Positions 7,106 to 16,499 of a stretch of DNA of 64,000 bases are shown piece by piece. Every line of letters starts with the position of its first letter. The stretch's first letter is position 1. Source of the stretch: Sulfobacillus acidophilus DSM 10332 (GTDB lineage Bacteria; Bacillota; Sulfobacillia; Sulfobacillales; Sulfobacillaceae); the NCBI GenBank assembly GCA_000237975.1, contig CP003179.1:2448270-2512269 (forward strand), in the 5' to 3' direction. A program made the position numbers and the translations under genes. Below the pieces are notes generated by a model. It was given only the letters and a program-made list of their open reading frames with translations, searched no databases and was not told the DNA's origin.

Positions 7106-8059
7106 TCAAGGTCGATCTTTATCCGGGACATTCGACCCGGCATCGAGGAGGATCCGTTTCACCACCTGTTTGGGTGGGGCTGTCGCCGGTCCAATCGTTT
7201 CGACGGATAGGGCGGCCGCGACATTGGCCCACCATCCGGCTTGGAATGCCGATTCCCCGTGAAGCCACGCCGCCAAAAATGTCCCCGTATGCGTATCGCC
7301 GGCCCCGGTCGTATCGACGACCTGTCGAGGGCGATAGGGCGGGAGATAGTGACCGTCACCCCCGGCCTCATAAAGATAGGCGCCATGCGCACCGGCCCTC
7401 CAGAGAATGATCGACGCCTGCGAGCGATCCGCAAGCGCTCGGCATGCCGCCTCCGGGGTGTCATGACCGGTCAACCGAAAGGCCTCTCGCCGATTAAGAC
7501 TCAAGAGCCATGTTCGGTCCAGGATAACTTGCAGGCGCTCCGGGGCCAACTCCCCCACTAACGGCCCCGGATCAAACACCAAACGGTGGCTCCGGCCTTC
7601 ATTTCGAAGCCAATCCGAAACTGCCTGCCCGGTCTCGGGATATAACAAGTCATAGCCGGACACATAGGTGATTTCATTGGCCGGCCAATCCACCGACTCG
7701 AGCGCGGCCCGGGTCAACCGACTTTCCACCCCGGGCGTCGTGACAAACGTGCGCTCGCCGTCAGGTTCGCGTAAGACGATATCAAATCCGGTATCCGCCG
7801 CCTCGACCGTCGGTAACGCCTGCTGGACCCCGTGCCGACGAAGACTTTCCGAAACCAGTCGGCCAAAGGAGCCCCCGCCCACCCAACCGACATAACGCAC
7901 CGGAACCTCCCATTGCCGCAACGCGTAGGCAATATTAAAGCCGCCGCCGACAAAAAGCCGACGTTCTTCGGCTAAAACGTCGCCCCCACGATCGGGTAGG
8001 CGAGGTACCGTTAACCAGAGGTCGACCAAAATGCTGCCCACGACGCTTACTCGCTCCAT
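7106..8059 (-). CDS. PfkB-family carbohydrate kinase
   Basis: 317 residues of the ribokinase/PfkB fold: an N-terminal SILVDLW strand, the GGGFNIAYAL sugar-binding segment, a lid, and the C-terminal signature DTTGAGDTHTG whose Asp is the catalytic base and whose GAGD forms the anion hole. It phosphorylates a sugar or nucleoside; the substrate cannot be read from sequence. Its start overlaps the end of the NCS1 permease fragment upstream by 13 bases, so it was probably co-transcribed with a nucleobase or nucleoside permease. Confidence 0.88.
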   Translation of the reverse strand: MERVSVVGSILVDLWLTVPRLPDRGGDVLAEERRLFVGGGFNIAYALRQWEVPVRYVGWVGGGSFGRLVSESLRRHGVQQALPTVEAADTGFDIVLREPDGERTFVTTPGVESRLTRAALESVDWPANEITYVSGYDLLYPETGQAVSDWLRNEGRSHRLVFDPGPLVGELAPERLQVILDRTWLLSLNRREAFRLTGHDTPEAACRALADRSQASIILWRAGAHGAYLYEAGGDGHYLPPYRPRQVVDTTGAGDTHTGTFLAAWLHGESAFQAGWWANVAAALSVETIGPATAPPKQVVKRILLDAGSNVPDKDRP

Positions 8060-8403
8060 ACGTTTTCACCTGTCTTCTTAACCGGCTTTGCCGTTCGCCG
8101 GGCCAACGAACCTGTGATGTAGATGACCGCCGCACTGACCCCGGCGACCACCAATTCTAAACTGGAATGGAGGAAAATGCCACCCGCCCAAGGGCCGGTA
8201 AATAGAGGCGAGGCGGTTACCATGAGTCCGAGAACGGTTCCCAACCCAAATCCGGCGACCGCTTCCCAGCGAACCCGGGGAGCAAAAGGTCCGGGCGTCA
8301 TCCGAGTGGCGGGATATCCCCGCGTTCGCCCATACATCATTTGATCCGCCCCAAATACGCCCGCCCAAGCGGCCAGTCCCACACCTAAAAGTAAAATAAA
8401 GGA
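8047..8403 (-). pseudogene. C-terminal part of the NCS1 permease beyond an in-frame amber codon
   Basis: Directly after the TAG at 8404-8406 the same frame continues for 118 codons without a frameshift. It encodes SFILLLGVGLAAWAGVF and further membrane segments matching the last helices of NCS1 permeases. An internal GTG at 8382 exists but has no good ribosome site. It is either the severed tail of a broken gene, the product of readthrough, or a sequencing artefact. Confidence 0.7.
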
Positions 8404-9474
8404 CTAAAACGCGGCATAAAAATTGTGCGCCCAAACCACAACATACAAGGTCCCGAGAATCATGAGCAGCGCATCCAAGAGAACCGTGCGTTGGCGCCGC
8501 CACGGCAGATCCAGCGCCAATAAGGCTAATCCGGAGGAATAAAGGCTCAAATCTGCCTCCGCGACGAGTCCTCCCACGACCGTGATCAAATAGGGGATGG
8601 CTAAGAACCGGGGCACCTGTTGACCCAACGCCAAAATCGGATTGGCCGCAGCCGCCAAACCCGGATCCCGGGTCCCCACGAAAATGCCGATCCCGATTAA
8701 TCCGACCAGCGGTAACGCTCCCCCGCCCAAAGCCGCCCAAAAAAGCCGTCGGCCCGGCACCCGAGGGCTCACGTAACGGCTGTAGTCGGCTGCCGCATTG
8801 GTCCAACTGAGCCCAGTGCCGGCAACAATGAACGACCAGGCCGGAACGAATCCGGTCAGCCAGGGGCCGTGCTTGGCATTCTCGATCCAAGCCCAGTGGG
8901 TGCCCGGTAACAGCCAGAGCGCGATGACCAATGTCAAAACCCCGAAGAGGGCACTGAAAAATTTTTGCATAACGACCAACGTGGCTTGGCCTAAGAGGCC
9001 AAGCGCCACCGTCACCCCGACCACCACGCCAATTAACGTCACTTGACCCCAAACCGGCGTCACCTGGCCGGTGATTTGGTTCCAGAGACCGGAACCTGCC
9101 CAGCTGGCGGTAATGACCGCTATAGTTTCCCACCCGACCAACGAAAGCCAACTGAGGAACGCCACCATCGCATTCCCGCGGGTACCGAACACGACACGAG
9201 ACAGCATCATCATGGGCGCACCTCCATCCCGGCCGGCTACCGTAAAGGCACCCACCAGGCCAAAGGAGGCCAACCCGAGCCCCATGGCCAACACACTCTG
9301 CCAGAAATTCAGACCATAGGCCACCAAGATAACTCCGTAAATAACGCCTAAAATCCCCAGGTTAGCTCCAAACCAAACCCAAAACATCTCCCCGGGCCGA
9401 CCATACCGTTCCTCCACTGGAATAACGTCAATGCCCTGCTGTTCAATATGCCACGGACGATTACGGTTTACCAT
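8404..9474 (-). CDS. NCS1-family nucleobase (cytosine/allantoin-type) permease, truncated by amber codon
   Basis: About 356 residues and some nine membrane helices of an NCS1 cation symporter. Typical segments are VYGVILVAYGL, a long GLSWTNAAADYSRYV region (substrate site) and VGGLVAEADLSLYSSGL. The family takes up cytosine, purines, allantoin or thiamine precursors. The frame stops at TAG 8404-8406 within the helix that normally continues into the last two or three spans, and the missing part follows in the same frame. ATG 9474 has AAGGAA upstream. The 390-base gap to the divergent ammonium transporter carries a 7-base GGCTCGG/CCGAGCC hairpin in the leader but nothing I can classify. Confidence 0.8.
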   Translation of the reverse strand: MVNRNRPWHIEQQGIDVIPVEERYGRPGEMFWVWFGANLGILGVIYGVILVAYGLNFWQSVLAMGLGLASFGLVGAFTVAGRDGGAPMMMLSRVVFGTRGNAMVAFLSWLSLVGWETIAVITASWAGSGLWNQITGQVTPVWGQVTLIGVVVGVTVALGLLGQATLVVMQKFFSALFGVLTLVIALWLLPGTHWAWIENAKHGPWLTGFVPAWSFIVAGTGLSWTNAAADYSRYVSPRVPGRRLFWAALGGGALPLVGLIGIGIFVGTRDPGLAAAANPILALGQQVPRFLAIPYLITVVGGLVAEADLSLYSSGLALLALDLPWRRQRTVLLDALLMILGTLYVVVWAHNFYAAF

Positions 9475-9863
9475 CGTTCGGTTCCTTCGCATGTTAGGTC
9501 TTAGGGATTTCCTTGGCGGTTCCTCTCGACGCCCTAACCCCGAGCAATTCCGGCTCGGTCTGGATAAGAGGTCTCCCAACAATCGTCGCCGAGCCATAAC
9601 CAGAACCGAAATTCCCCTAGCTTATGCTAATCCCCTTAACCCGCCCGTTCTAGGGCCAAACGGCCCCTATTAGCCATGTCAACCTCTTTCGCCAATACTG
9701 GCAAACGACTGCGACTTATTCGAGCTTTATACCGTCAATCCCCGAGGATGAGAATTTTTTTGTCATCTTATCCAATTTTCTAGTGACGCTTTTGGTGTTT
9801 TTCGCTAAACTTCTAACATACACGATTCATCGGATCGGATGCAGAAAAGAAGGAGGGGGTCGG

Positions 9864-11117
9864 ATGCTGACCGCCATCAACACCGTCTGGGTCGTCTTAG
9901 CCGGAGCTCTGGTGTTTTTCATGGAGGGCGGTTTCGCGTTATTGGAAGCGGGCTTGGTGCAATCCAAAAACACCTTGTCGATTGTCATGAAAGTCATGGC
10001 CGACGTCACCTTAGGCTCGTTGGTCTTTTTCACCTTGGGATATGGCATCATGTTTGGCCCCAGCCATAACGGGTGGATGGCATGGCCCGCCGGTGGCCTA
10101 ACCCATGTGCCGTCGCCCGCCCACTTACCCGCTCCGGTATTCTGGTTTTTCGAAATGGCCTTTGCCGTCGCCGCCATCTCCATCGTCTCGGGAGCTGTCA
10201 GCGAACGGATGCGCTTTAGTGCTTATCTGCTTTTTATCGTGATCGGCATTATCGGATATTCCCTATCCGGCCATTGGGTGTGGAACCCGACCGGCTGGCT
10301 CGCACATCTCGGCATGCGAGATTTTGCCGGTAGCGCGGTGGTTCATACCTTTGGCGGTTTTGCCGCGTTGGCGGCCGCCTGGCTGGTCGGTCCTCGGCAA
10401 GACCGGTTCGGTCGCCACGCGACCGAATTCCGGCCGTCCAATCTGCCGCTGGCATTTGCCGGCACATTTATTCTCTGGTTCGGCTGGTTTGGCTTTAATG
10501 CCGGGTCGACATTAAGCGCCGTTTCCCCGTTAATTGGACCCGTAGTGCTTAATACGATGCTGGCCGGGGCGGCCGCCGGTCTAGCGGCGATCCTCTGGTC
10601 CCGCTGGCGTCAGGGGCATTACGACCCCACGATGGCCATTAACGGCGTGTTGGCCGGACTGGTGGCGATTACCGCCGGCTGTGCCTACGTCTCGCCGGAA
10701 GCGAGTCTGGCCATCGGTACGGTGGCGGGAGTCATTGTCTACGAAGGTACCCCCCTCTTGGAGCGGATGCATATAGACGATCCCGTCGGGGCGTTTCCGG
10801 TGCACGGACTGAACGGAATCTGGGGGACCGTAGCCGTCGGCCTGTTTGCCGTTCGCGGCGGGCTATTGACCGGCGGGGGCATGCACCTCTTCGCCATCCA
10901 GGCATTAGGCGCCCTGGTCATTGCAGGATTCGCTTTTCTTCTGACCGCCGTAAGCTTAGGGATCATCCGGCAAGCCATGGCGATTCGGGTTCATCCTCTG
11001 GCTGAACGACAAGGCTTGGATTTGGCATTACACGGGATCCAAGCTTATAGCCGCGATACTGTGCGGGCCGAGCATCCGGCGCCTCGCCGGCCGTCACCGA
11101 CGGAAGCCGTCGACTAA
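9864..11117 (+). CDS. amtB: Ammonium transporter (Amt/MEP)
   Basis: 417 residues with 11 predicted helices. The family signature is clear: FFMEGGFALLEAG in helix 1, the first pore His in VVHTFGGFAALAAAW, FGWFGFNAGS, and the second pore His in FPVHGLNGIWG. It conducts NH3/NH4+ across the inner membrane. ATG 9864 follows AAGGAGGGGG; an upstream in-frame start at 9783 would add a non-homologous extension. No glnK (PII) gene follows it, unlike the usual amtB-glnK pairing. Confidence 0.95.
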   Translation: MLTAINTVWVVLAGALVFFMEGGFALLEAGLVQSKNTLSIVMKVMADVTLGSLVFFTLGYGIMFGPSHNGWMAWPAGGLTHVPSPAHLPAPVFWFFEMAFAVAAISIVSGAVSERMRFSAYLLFIVIGIIGYSLSGHWVWNPTGWLAHLGMRDFAGSAVVHTFGGFAALAAAWLVGPRQDRFGRHATEFRPSNLPLAFAGTFILWFGWFGFNAGSTLSAVSPLIGPVVLNTMLAGAAAGLAAILWSRWRQGHYDPTMAINGVLAGLVAITAGCAYVSPEASLAIGTVAGVIVYEGTPLLERMHIDDPVGAFPVHGLNGIWGTVAVGLFAVRGGLLTGGGMHLFAIQALGALVIAGFAFLLTAVSLGIIRQAMAIRVHPLAERQGLDLALHGIQAYSRDTVRAEHPAPRRPSPTEAVD

Positions 11118-11146
11118 AAAGGGTAGCCCGCCGGGGAGCGGGCTAC
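11116..11146 (-). terminator. Terminator of the aroF-tyrA-aroA operon (also a hairpin after amtB)
   Basis: Perfect nine-base stem GTAGCCCGC/GCGGGCTAC. Read on the minus strand it ends in CCC and five T, so it terminates the aro operon; on the plus strand there is no T run. Confidence 0.75.
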
Positions 11147-11222
11147 TGTGGGAGAGGAGAAACCGGAAGGTACCAACCGAGGTTGGTGCCGAATCTAGTA
11201 TGTGAGCGTTCGCCGGTCTTAT

Positions 11223-12506
11223 TCACCGACCGGCATTTTGCGCGTATTGCGCCATAAACCCGGGGTAGCTGATAGCCACGGCCTCGGCCCCATGAATCAC
11301 CGTTTCCCCGTCCGCGATCGCGGCCGCGACAGCCGCCAACATGGCCATCCGATGATCACCGTGTGCGTCGATTTCCGCCCCTTTTAATCGGGTCGGACCT
11401 TCGATGCGAAAGCCGTCCGGTCGCGGCTCAACGGCGGCACCCATACGCGATAATATATCCGCCGTCACCTGAATCCGATCGCTCTCTTTGACGCGCAGTT
11501 CATGAGCGCCCTGAATTTCCGTCACGCCCTCTGCTTGGGTCGCCAGCAACGCGACCAAAGGAATCTCGTCAATCAAAGACGGGACGTCTTCCGCGGTGAC
11601 TCGGGTTGCGGTCAACCGGCCCGGCAGAATTTCCACATCGCCGACCATTTCCGGCGCCGTCTGGACCACAGTGCTCCGAACGGAGGCGCCCATACGTTCC
11701 AACACCTGAAAAAATCCTGTCCGCGTCGGGTTAAGCAGCAAATGCGGGAGATAGAGCCGGGAATCGGGCAACAAGGCCGCCAAGGCCGCCCAGAAAGCCG
11801 CTGAGGACGGGTCACCGGGCACCGCAAAGTCAAGCGGGTCCACCCGGCTCACCGGTTCGACCGTAACCGTGGTTCCGGTGACACGGATTGGCACGCCTAA
11901 ATAGGCCAGTAGACGTTCCGTATGATCCCGACTCGCCACCGGTTCACGGACCGTAAGCGGATCCGAAGCCGATAGGCCGGCCAATAAAAGGCTTGACTTC
12001 ACCTGGGCCGAAGCGACGGTCATCTCGACCGTCCCCCCCTGATGGGGACCGCCGGCCACCGCAAACGGGGCATATCCGTCTTGGCGTGCCAACGATCGGA
12101 CCCCCAGAGAAGCCAAAGGCTCTAATACCCGCCGCATCGGACGCTTCCGCAAGGAGACGTCTCCCGTGAACACCGTCAGTCCCGGTACCGCCGATACCAA
12201 ACCGGCGGCCAAGCGAATGGTGGTGCCGGAGTTTCCGCAATCCACCACGTCCTCCGGTTCACGAAGACCGAAAAGCCCGGGGCTTTCGAGGACCAACGTC
12301 TCCGGCGTAAGCTCTTTGACCTCAACCCCCAGCTGCTGCACCAATCGGAGGCTCGAGCGGGTATCTTGGGCGTCCAGCCAGCCCGTGACGCGGCTTACTC
12401 CCGACGCGACGGCCGCAAACAAAATGCCGCGATGCGTCAAGGATTTGTCTCCCGGCACCGTGACGGTTGCGGATAACGGGTGCCGCCAGGGCGTCAGCCG
12501 GATCAT
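11223..12506 (-). CDS. aroA: 3-phosphoshikimate 1-carboxyvinyltransferase (EPSP synthase)
   Basis: 427 residues. The enzyme joins PEP and shikimate 3-phosphate in the shikimate pathway. Seen are the N-terminal PGDKSLTHR (PEP/S3P Lys-Ser-Arg site), GNSGTTIRL, the SASAQVKSSLLLAG-like segment, DEIPLVALLA with the catalytic Asp, KESDRI and GDHRMAM. ATG 12506 overlaps the tyrA stop by four bases. It is the last gene of aroF-tyrA-aroA. Confidence 0.95.
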   Translation of the reverse strand: MIRLTPWRHPLSATVTVPGDKSLTHRGILFAAVASGVSRVTGWLDAQDTRSSLRLVQQLGVEVKELTPETLVLESPGLFGLREPEDVVDCGNSGTTIRLAAGLVSAVPGLTVFTGDVSLRKRPMRRVLEPLASLGVRSLARQDGYAPFAVAGGPHQGGTVEMTVASAQVKSSLLLAGLSASDPLTVREPVASRDHTERLLAYLGVPIRVTGTTVTVEPVSRVDPLDFAVPGDPSSAAFWAALAALLPDSRLYLPHLLLNPTRTGFFQVLERMGASVRSTVVQTAPEMVGDVEILPGRLTATRVTAEDVPSLIDEIPLVALLATQAEGVTEIQGAHELRVKESDRIQVTADILSRMGAAVEPRPDGFRIEGPTRLKGAEIDAHGDHRMAMLAAVAAAIADGETVIHGAEAVAISYPGFMAQYAQNAGR

Positions 12507-13282
12507 GGCGCCGATACCTCCGATGTTTCCGGCAATAAGGCTTGCCGCCAACTTTTCAGTTCCTCGATCATGACATCCACTCCCCGCACCAATTCCTCGC
12601 GATTCGCCGTGAGTACCGGCCACCAGAAATGCGGGTCGCCCTGCCCCACACGGGTCGTGTCGCGATATCCCGGTCCGGCCAACGATAACCAACCGGGGGG
12701 AATTTGGCCGCCGACGGCTTGGCGTAACGCGGCCGATACGACATAAGGCAACTGGCTGACCCACGCCATGGCCTGGTCGTGAAGCCGAGCCTCTACCACG
12801 TGCGGCGTCATGCCCAGGCGCTTGGCCCACCAACCCACTTGTTGAGCATCCGGAGGATGGCCATCCCAGTCAATCGCCAATAAGGGATGATCCCGAAAAA
12901 GCTCGGCGTCGGCCGCGCCAAACCCGCGAACCTCGCGACCGGCCATCGGATGCAAAGGCAACAAGCGCGTGCGTACATGAAGGCGTCGAAAGACCTCCAG
13001 CAGCGGCCCTTTCACCGAACTCAGTTCCACTAACCATTGATGAGGGGTCATGTGGTCCGCCACCTCGGTCAGAACGGTTCCCATCACGCTAAGCGGTACC
13101 GCGACCACCACTTGATCGCACCGGGAAATCCACTGTCGCCAGGGACCGACCGTCCCTAATGCAGCCAACTGGGCGCAGGTTTCGGGATCAGGATCATCGA
13201 AAAACAGCTCGATGTCGGGCCCGGTAAGAGCTTTGGCCACCGAACCGCCGATCAACCCGACCCCGATAATGCCCACGTTCAC
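12503..13282 (-). CDS. tyrA: Prephenate dehydrogenase
   Basis: 259 residues. An N-terminal Rossmann GVGLIGGSVAKAL binds NAD(P), followed by SSVKGP and HPMAGRE motifs of the TyrA family (conserved His for prephenate). It converts prephenate to 4-hydroxyphenylpyruvate for tyrosine. The start is GTG 13282, overlapping the aroF stop by four bases; longer upstream frames lack the family N-terminus. No ACT domain is visible, so feedback control probably lies on expression (T-box) or elsewhere. Confidence 0.93.
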   Translation of the reverse strand: MNVGIIGVGLIGGSVAKALTGPDIELFFDDPDPETCAQLAALGTVGPWRQWISRCDQVVVAVPLSVMGTVLTEVADHMTPHQWLVELSSVKGPLLEVFRRLHVRTRLLPLHPMAGREVRGFGAADAELFRDHPLLAIDWDGHPPDAQQVGWWAKRLGMTPHVVEARLHDQAMAWVSQLPYVVSAALRQAVGGQIPPGWLSLAGPGYRDTTRVGQGDPHFWWPVLTANREELVRGVDVMIEELKSWRQALLPETSEVSAP

Positions 13283-14136
13283 AGTTGCCGCCCCACCGCA
13301 TCCGCAACTTTGCGTAACGATCCGACCAGTTCTTCCAGATGGGGAAAGTTCAGACTTTGGGGCCCGTCGGACAACGCCTCCGCCGGATTCGGATGCGCTT
13401 CGATAATGAGTCCGTCGGCTCCGGCGGCGACCGCCGCCCGCGCCAAGGGTGCCACCCATTGCCAAGTACCGGCGGCATGACTCGGATCAATCACGACCGG
13501 CAGGTGACTGAGCTGCTTGACGACCGGAATCGCACTAATGTCCAACGTATTGCGGGTCTTGGTTTCATAGGTCCGAATACCGCGTTCGCAGAGAATGATG
13601 TTGAGGTTACCGTGGGCCGCAATATACTCCGCGGCCATCAGCCACTCGTCAATCGTGGCCGATAAGCCTCGCTTGAGCAGCACCGGTTTGCCGGTTTGCC
13701 CGACCGCCTTTAACAATTCAAAGTTTTGCATGTTGCGGGCCCCGATTTGAATGATATCGGCGTATTCCGCCACATGATGCAAGCTTCCGTGGTCCACCGC
13801 TTCCGTGACAATCATGACACCAAACCGTTCGCGAGCTTCGGCCAACAACTTCAGTCCGTCAACGCCCATCCCCTGGAAACTGTACGGCGATGTACGCGGT
13901 TTGTAGGCACCGCCCCGCATTACCGGCACGCCCAGTTGTTGCATGAACTCCCCGGATGCCATCACTTGTTCTCGGCTCTCCACAGCACAGGGCCCCGCCA
14001 TCACAACGACCTGCGGCCCACCGAATACGACCGAACCTACTTTCACAACGCTGTCTTCCGGATGAAATTCCCGGCTCACCAATTTGTAAGGACGTCGCAC
14101 CGGCACGGCCGGCTCTAAGGTCTTGGTTGATTCCAC
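13279..14136 (-). CDS. aroF: 3-deoxy-7-phosphoheptulonate synthase (DAHP synthase, type I-beta)
   Basis: 285 residues. It condenses PEP and erythrose 4-phosphate, the entry to the aromatic pathway. Motifs: MAGPCAVES, RGGAYKPRTSPYSFQG, KRGLSATIDEW, CERGIRTYE and DPSHAAGTW. It has only a short N-terminal extension, as in the KDO8PS-like I-beta subgroup without a chorismate-mutase domain. GTG 14136 is preceded by GGAAGGGTGG. It is first in the operon behind the T-box leader. Confidence 0.95.
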   Translation of the reverse strand: MESTKTLEPAVPVRRPYKLVSREFHPEDSVVKVGSVVFGGPQVVVMAGPCAVESREQVMASGEFMQQLGVPVMRGGAYKPRTSPYSFQGMGVDGLKLLAEARERFGVMIVTEAVDHGSLHHVAEYADIIQIGARNMQNFELLKAVGQTGKPVLLKRGLSATIDEWLMAAEYIAAHGNLNIILCERGIRTYETKTRNTLDISAIPVVKQLSHLPVVIDPSHAAGTWQWVAPLARAAVAAGADGLIIEAHPNPAEALSDGPQSLNFPHLEELVGSLRKVADAVGRQL

Positions 14137-14174
14137 CCTGTACCACCCTTCCTTTAGATAATGTAGATTGCCCC

Positions 14175-14213
14175 AAAAACATTAGGCCTTCCTCCCCTTA
14201 GGGACGAAGGCCT
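14175..14213 (-). terminator. T-box-controlled terminator before aroF
   Basis: Stem AGGCCTTC/GAAGGCCT (14184-14213) followed on the minus strand by AATG and five T. Its 5' side competes with the antiterminator formed by the T-box sequence. Confidence 0.85.
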
Positions 14214-14452
14214 GCTCCGCGGTACCACCCTATTTGACCCATTGCTGGATCATCTCTGTCGACTGCTAACACAGCCGCTCCGATTAACGGTCGGATGCCG
14301 GATTCTCTACTACTCGCTGGACGAGGTTCGATGCACGCTCACGGGGGTACGGCTTAGGCGCAAGGGTTCGGCTTCCACCACCCGCCGACTCTCTCTGCCG
14401 CTTGCTTTGCCTAGCCCCTTCCCGATCATCGCTTTAGGGCAATTAATGAATT
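14175..14452 (-). ncRNA. T-box leader of aroF-tyrA-aroA, apparent tyrosine specifier
   Basis: The conserved T-box TGGTACCGCGG lies at 14217-14227 (minus strand), just before a terminator. Upstream are a stem I with the AGAGAG and GGTGGTGGAAGCC (AG-bulge/distal loop) regions and, on its 3' side, CCGTACCCCCGTGAGC. The triplet UAC at 14347-14349 sits where the specifier normally lies, reading Tyr. This fits a unit containing tyrA. Uncharged tRNA-Tyr would favour the antiterminator. Confidence 0.9.
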
Positions 14453-14458
14453 TCCCGC

Positions 14459-14488
14459 ATATTACACCACTTAGATGAATGGTGTCAA
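14459..14488 (-). promoter_or_regulatory. Promoter of the aro T-box leader, overlapping the trpA stop
   Basis: A perfect TTGACA (14483-14488) and TAATAT (14459-14464) are 18 bases apart. The -35 box contains the trpA stop codon TGA (14485-14487), so the aro unit starts right at the end of the trp operon. Confidence 0.85.
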
Positions 14489-15291
14489 GCCTTCGAGATA
14501 GGAATTTTTACCGCGTTCCGCAGATCCCTCACAAATTCATAGGCCGCCTGCACGGCCATATCGGGATGCGTTTGCAAATGTTTCACCAATGCGCTACCGA
14601 CAATGACCCCATCAGCAATTTGCGCTACGGTATGGGCCTGTTCAGGGGTTGATATCCCGAATCCCATGGCCACCGGCAAAGGTCCGGCCGCCTTAATGCG
14701 GCGGACTAATTCACCGACTCCCGCATCCAGGGTATCCCGTACCCCGGTAACCCCGGTCAAAGACACCCCATAGACAAATCCATCCCCCTCGTGTTGGATG
14801 GCTTTGAGGTGCCGATCGGTGGAGGTCGGTGCGGCCAAAGGAATCAGCGCCACCCCCTGGGACCGGGTCACGGTGCGCATCTCCTCGGCCTCCGCCCAAG
14901 GCAAGTCGGGGATGATTACCCCTTCAACCCCGGCTTCACGCATATGGGTTACGAATACTTCCATCCCCATATGAAAAACCGGGTTAATATATGTCAAAAA
15001 GACCAGCGGCGGGGCTTTGGGGACCAATTGCGCCACGACGGAAAAAATATCCTTGATTTTCGTCCCGTTCGCCAGCGCAATCGTCGCGGCCTGTTGCAAA
15101 ACCGGTCCGTCCGCCAACGGATCGGAGAACGGGATGCCGATTTCAATAATGTCGGCCCCCGCCTCCGAAACCGCCTGCACCAAATCCGGCAACAAGTCCA
15201 GCCGCGGATAGCCGGCCGTTAAATAGGGAATTAAGGCGGCCCGTCCCTCGGCACGAGCTCGTACAAACGCCTCCTGGATACGCTGATTCAT
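14485..15291 (-). CDS. trpA: Tryptophan synthase alpha chain
   Basis: 268 residues. It cleaves indole-3-glycerol phosphate to indole, passed to TrpB. Seen: PYLTAGYP, the catalytic Glu in DIIEIGIPFSDPLADGP with Asp in the same strand region, GVEGVIIPDLPW and GFGISTPEQ. The start overlaps the trpB stop by one base. It is the last gene of trpEGDCFBA. Confidence 0.96.
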   Translation of the reverse strand: MNQRIQEAFVRARAEGRAALIPYLTAGYPRLDLLPDLVQAVSEAGADIIEIGIPFSDPLADGPVLQQAATIALANGTKIKDIFSVVAQLVPKAPPLVFLTYINPVFHMGMEVFVTHMREAGVEGVIIPDLPWAEAEEMRTVTRSQGVALIPLAAPTSTDRHLKAIQHEGDGFVYGVSLTGVTGVRDTLDAGVGELVRRIKAAGPLPVAMGFGISTPEQAHTVAQIADGVIVGSALVKHLQTHPDMAVQAAYEFVRDLRNAVKIPISKA

Positions 15292-16499
15292 TACGCCTCC
15301 CCCCTCTCATAGCGCAAAACCGCATCAATGTCTTTATCGCCACGGCCCGATAGATTGATGAGCACCCGAGCGTGCTGTTCTTTGAGGCGGGGCGCCTCTT
15401 TGATGACCCAAGCGACCGCGTGGGCACTTTCAAGCGCAGGGATGATCCCTTCCCAGCGAGACAACCGGTAAAAAGCGTCGAGCGCCTCCTGATCGGTGAT
15501 TGCCTCATAGGTCGCCCGACCGGTATCATGAAAGTGGGCGTGCTCCGGGCCCACCCCGGGATAGTCGAGACCGGCCGAAATCGAATGCGCCGGCTGGATT
15601 TGACCGTCTTCGTCCTGCAGGAGATAACTCAGGCTGCCATGCAAAATACCGGGTTCCGCTTGGTGGATGCTGGCGGCATGGCGACCGGTCTCAATACCTT
15701 CGCCGGCCGCTTCGATACCGACCAGCGCCACCGGATCATGCCGAAACGGATAGAAGATCCCCATGCTGTTGGATCCGCCCCCGACCGCGGCCACAATGTG
15801 GGTCGGCAACGACCCGGTCAAAGCCAGGTACTGCCGACGGGCCTCCCGGCCGATCACGGATTGAAAATCCCGGACCATCATCGGGTAAGGATGCGGTCCC
15901 ACGACCGACCCAATGACATAAAAGGTCGTACGCACGTTGGTCACCCAATCGCGCAATGCTTCGTTGGTCGCGTCTTTCAGCGTTTTGGTGCCGGAGTCGA
16001 CGGCGTGCACTTCCGCTCCTAAAAGCTTCATGCGGTACACGTTGAGGGCCTGTCGATGCACATCCTCCCGGCCCATGTAAACTTCCGCCTTGAGGCCAAA
16101 CAGCGCCGCCGCCGTGGCCGTTGCCACGCCATGCTGCCCGGCCCCGGTTTCTGCAATGATCCGCGTTTTACCCATTTTACGGGCTAAGAGCACCTGGCCG
16201 ATCGTGTTATTAATTTTATGGGCACCCGTATGGTTCAAATCTTCCCGTTTCAGATAGACATCAAATCCCAGAGCCGCGCTCATTTGATCGGCCCGTCGAA
16301 GCGGTGTCGGTCGTCCGACGTAATCTTTCAATAGGCTTTGAAATTCCTTCTGAAACTCCCGGTCCCGTCGAGCCGCACGATAGGCCTGCTCCAGCTCCTC
16401 AATCGCCGGCATCAACGTTTCCGGCACATACCGGCCGCCAAAGCGGCCGAACCGGCCGTGTTGATCGGGCCATTCCTCTTTATGCACTCGCGTCGCCAT
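15291..16499 (-). CDS. trpB: Tryptophan synthase beta chain
   Basis: 402 residues, PLP enzyme making L-Trp from indole and Ser. The PLP lysine is in [14 protein letters not shown], with [10 protein letters not shown], the phosphate loop GGGSNSMG and LSGRGDKD near the C-terminus. The trpF-trpB overlap of about 20 bases indicates coupled translation. Confidence 0.97.
   Translation of the reverse strand: MATRVHKEEWPDQHGRFGRFGGRYVPETLMPAIEELEQAYRAARRDREFQKEFQSLLKDYVGRPTPLRRADQMSAALGFDVYLKREDLNHTGAHKINNTIGQVLLARKMGKTRIIAETGAGQHGVATATAAALFGLKAEVYMGREDVHRQALNVYRMKLLGAEVHAVDSGTKTLKDATNEALRDWVTNVRTTFYVIGSVVGPHPYPMMVRDFQSVIGREARRQYLALTGSLPTHIVAAVGGGSNSMGIFYPFRHDPVALVGIEAAGEGIETGRHAASIHQAEPGILHGSLSYLLQDEDGQIQPAHSISAGLDYPGVGPEHAHFHDTGRATYEAITDQEALDAFYRLSRWEGIIPALESAHAVAWVIKEAPRLKEQHARVLINLSGRGDKDIDAVLRYERGEA

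Noticed and set aside
6861-7109. 82-codon minus-strand ORF in the SDR/PfkB gap
   Set aside because: Low-complexity Arg/Ser-rich product, no ribosome site, covers the AT-rich repeats and promoter region.
11900-12833. N-terminal extension of aroA to 12833
   Set aside because: The extra residues (12507-12833) lie inside tyrA and lack homology; ATG 12506 gives the family N-terminus and a 4-base coupling.
14230-14480. 78-codon plus-strand ORF across the aro leader
   Set aside because: It is the complement of the T-box stem I; the RNA explains the sequence.
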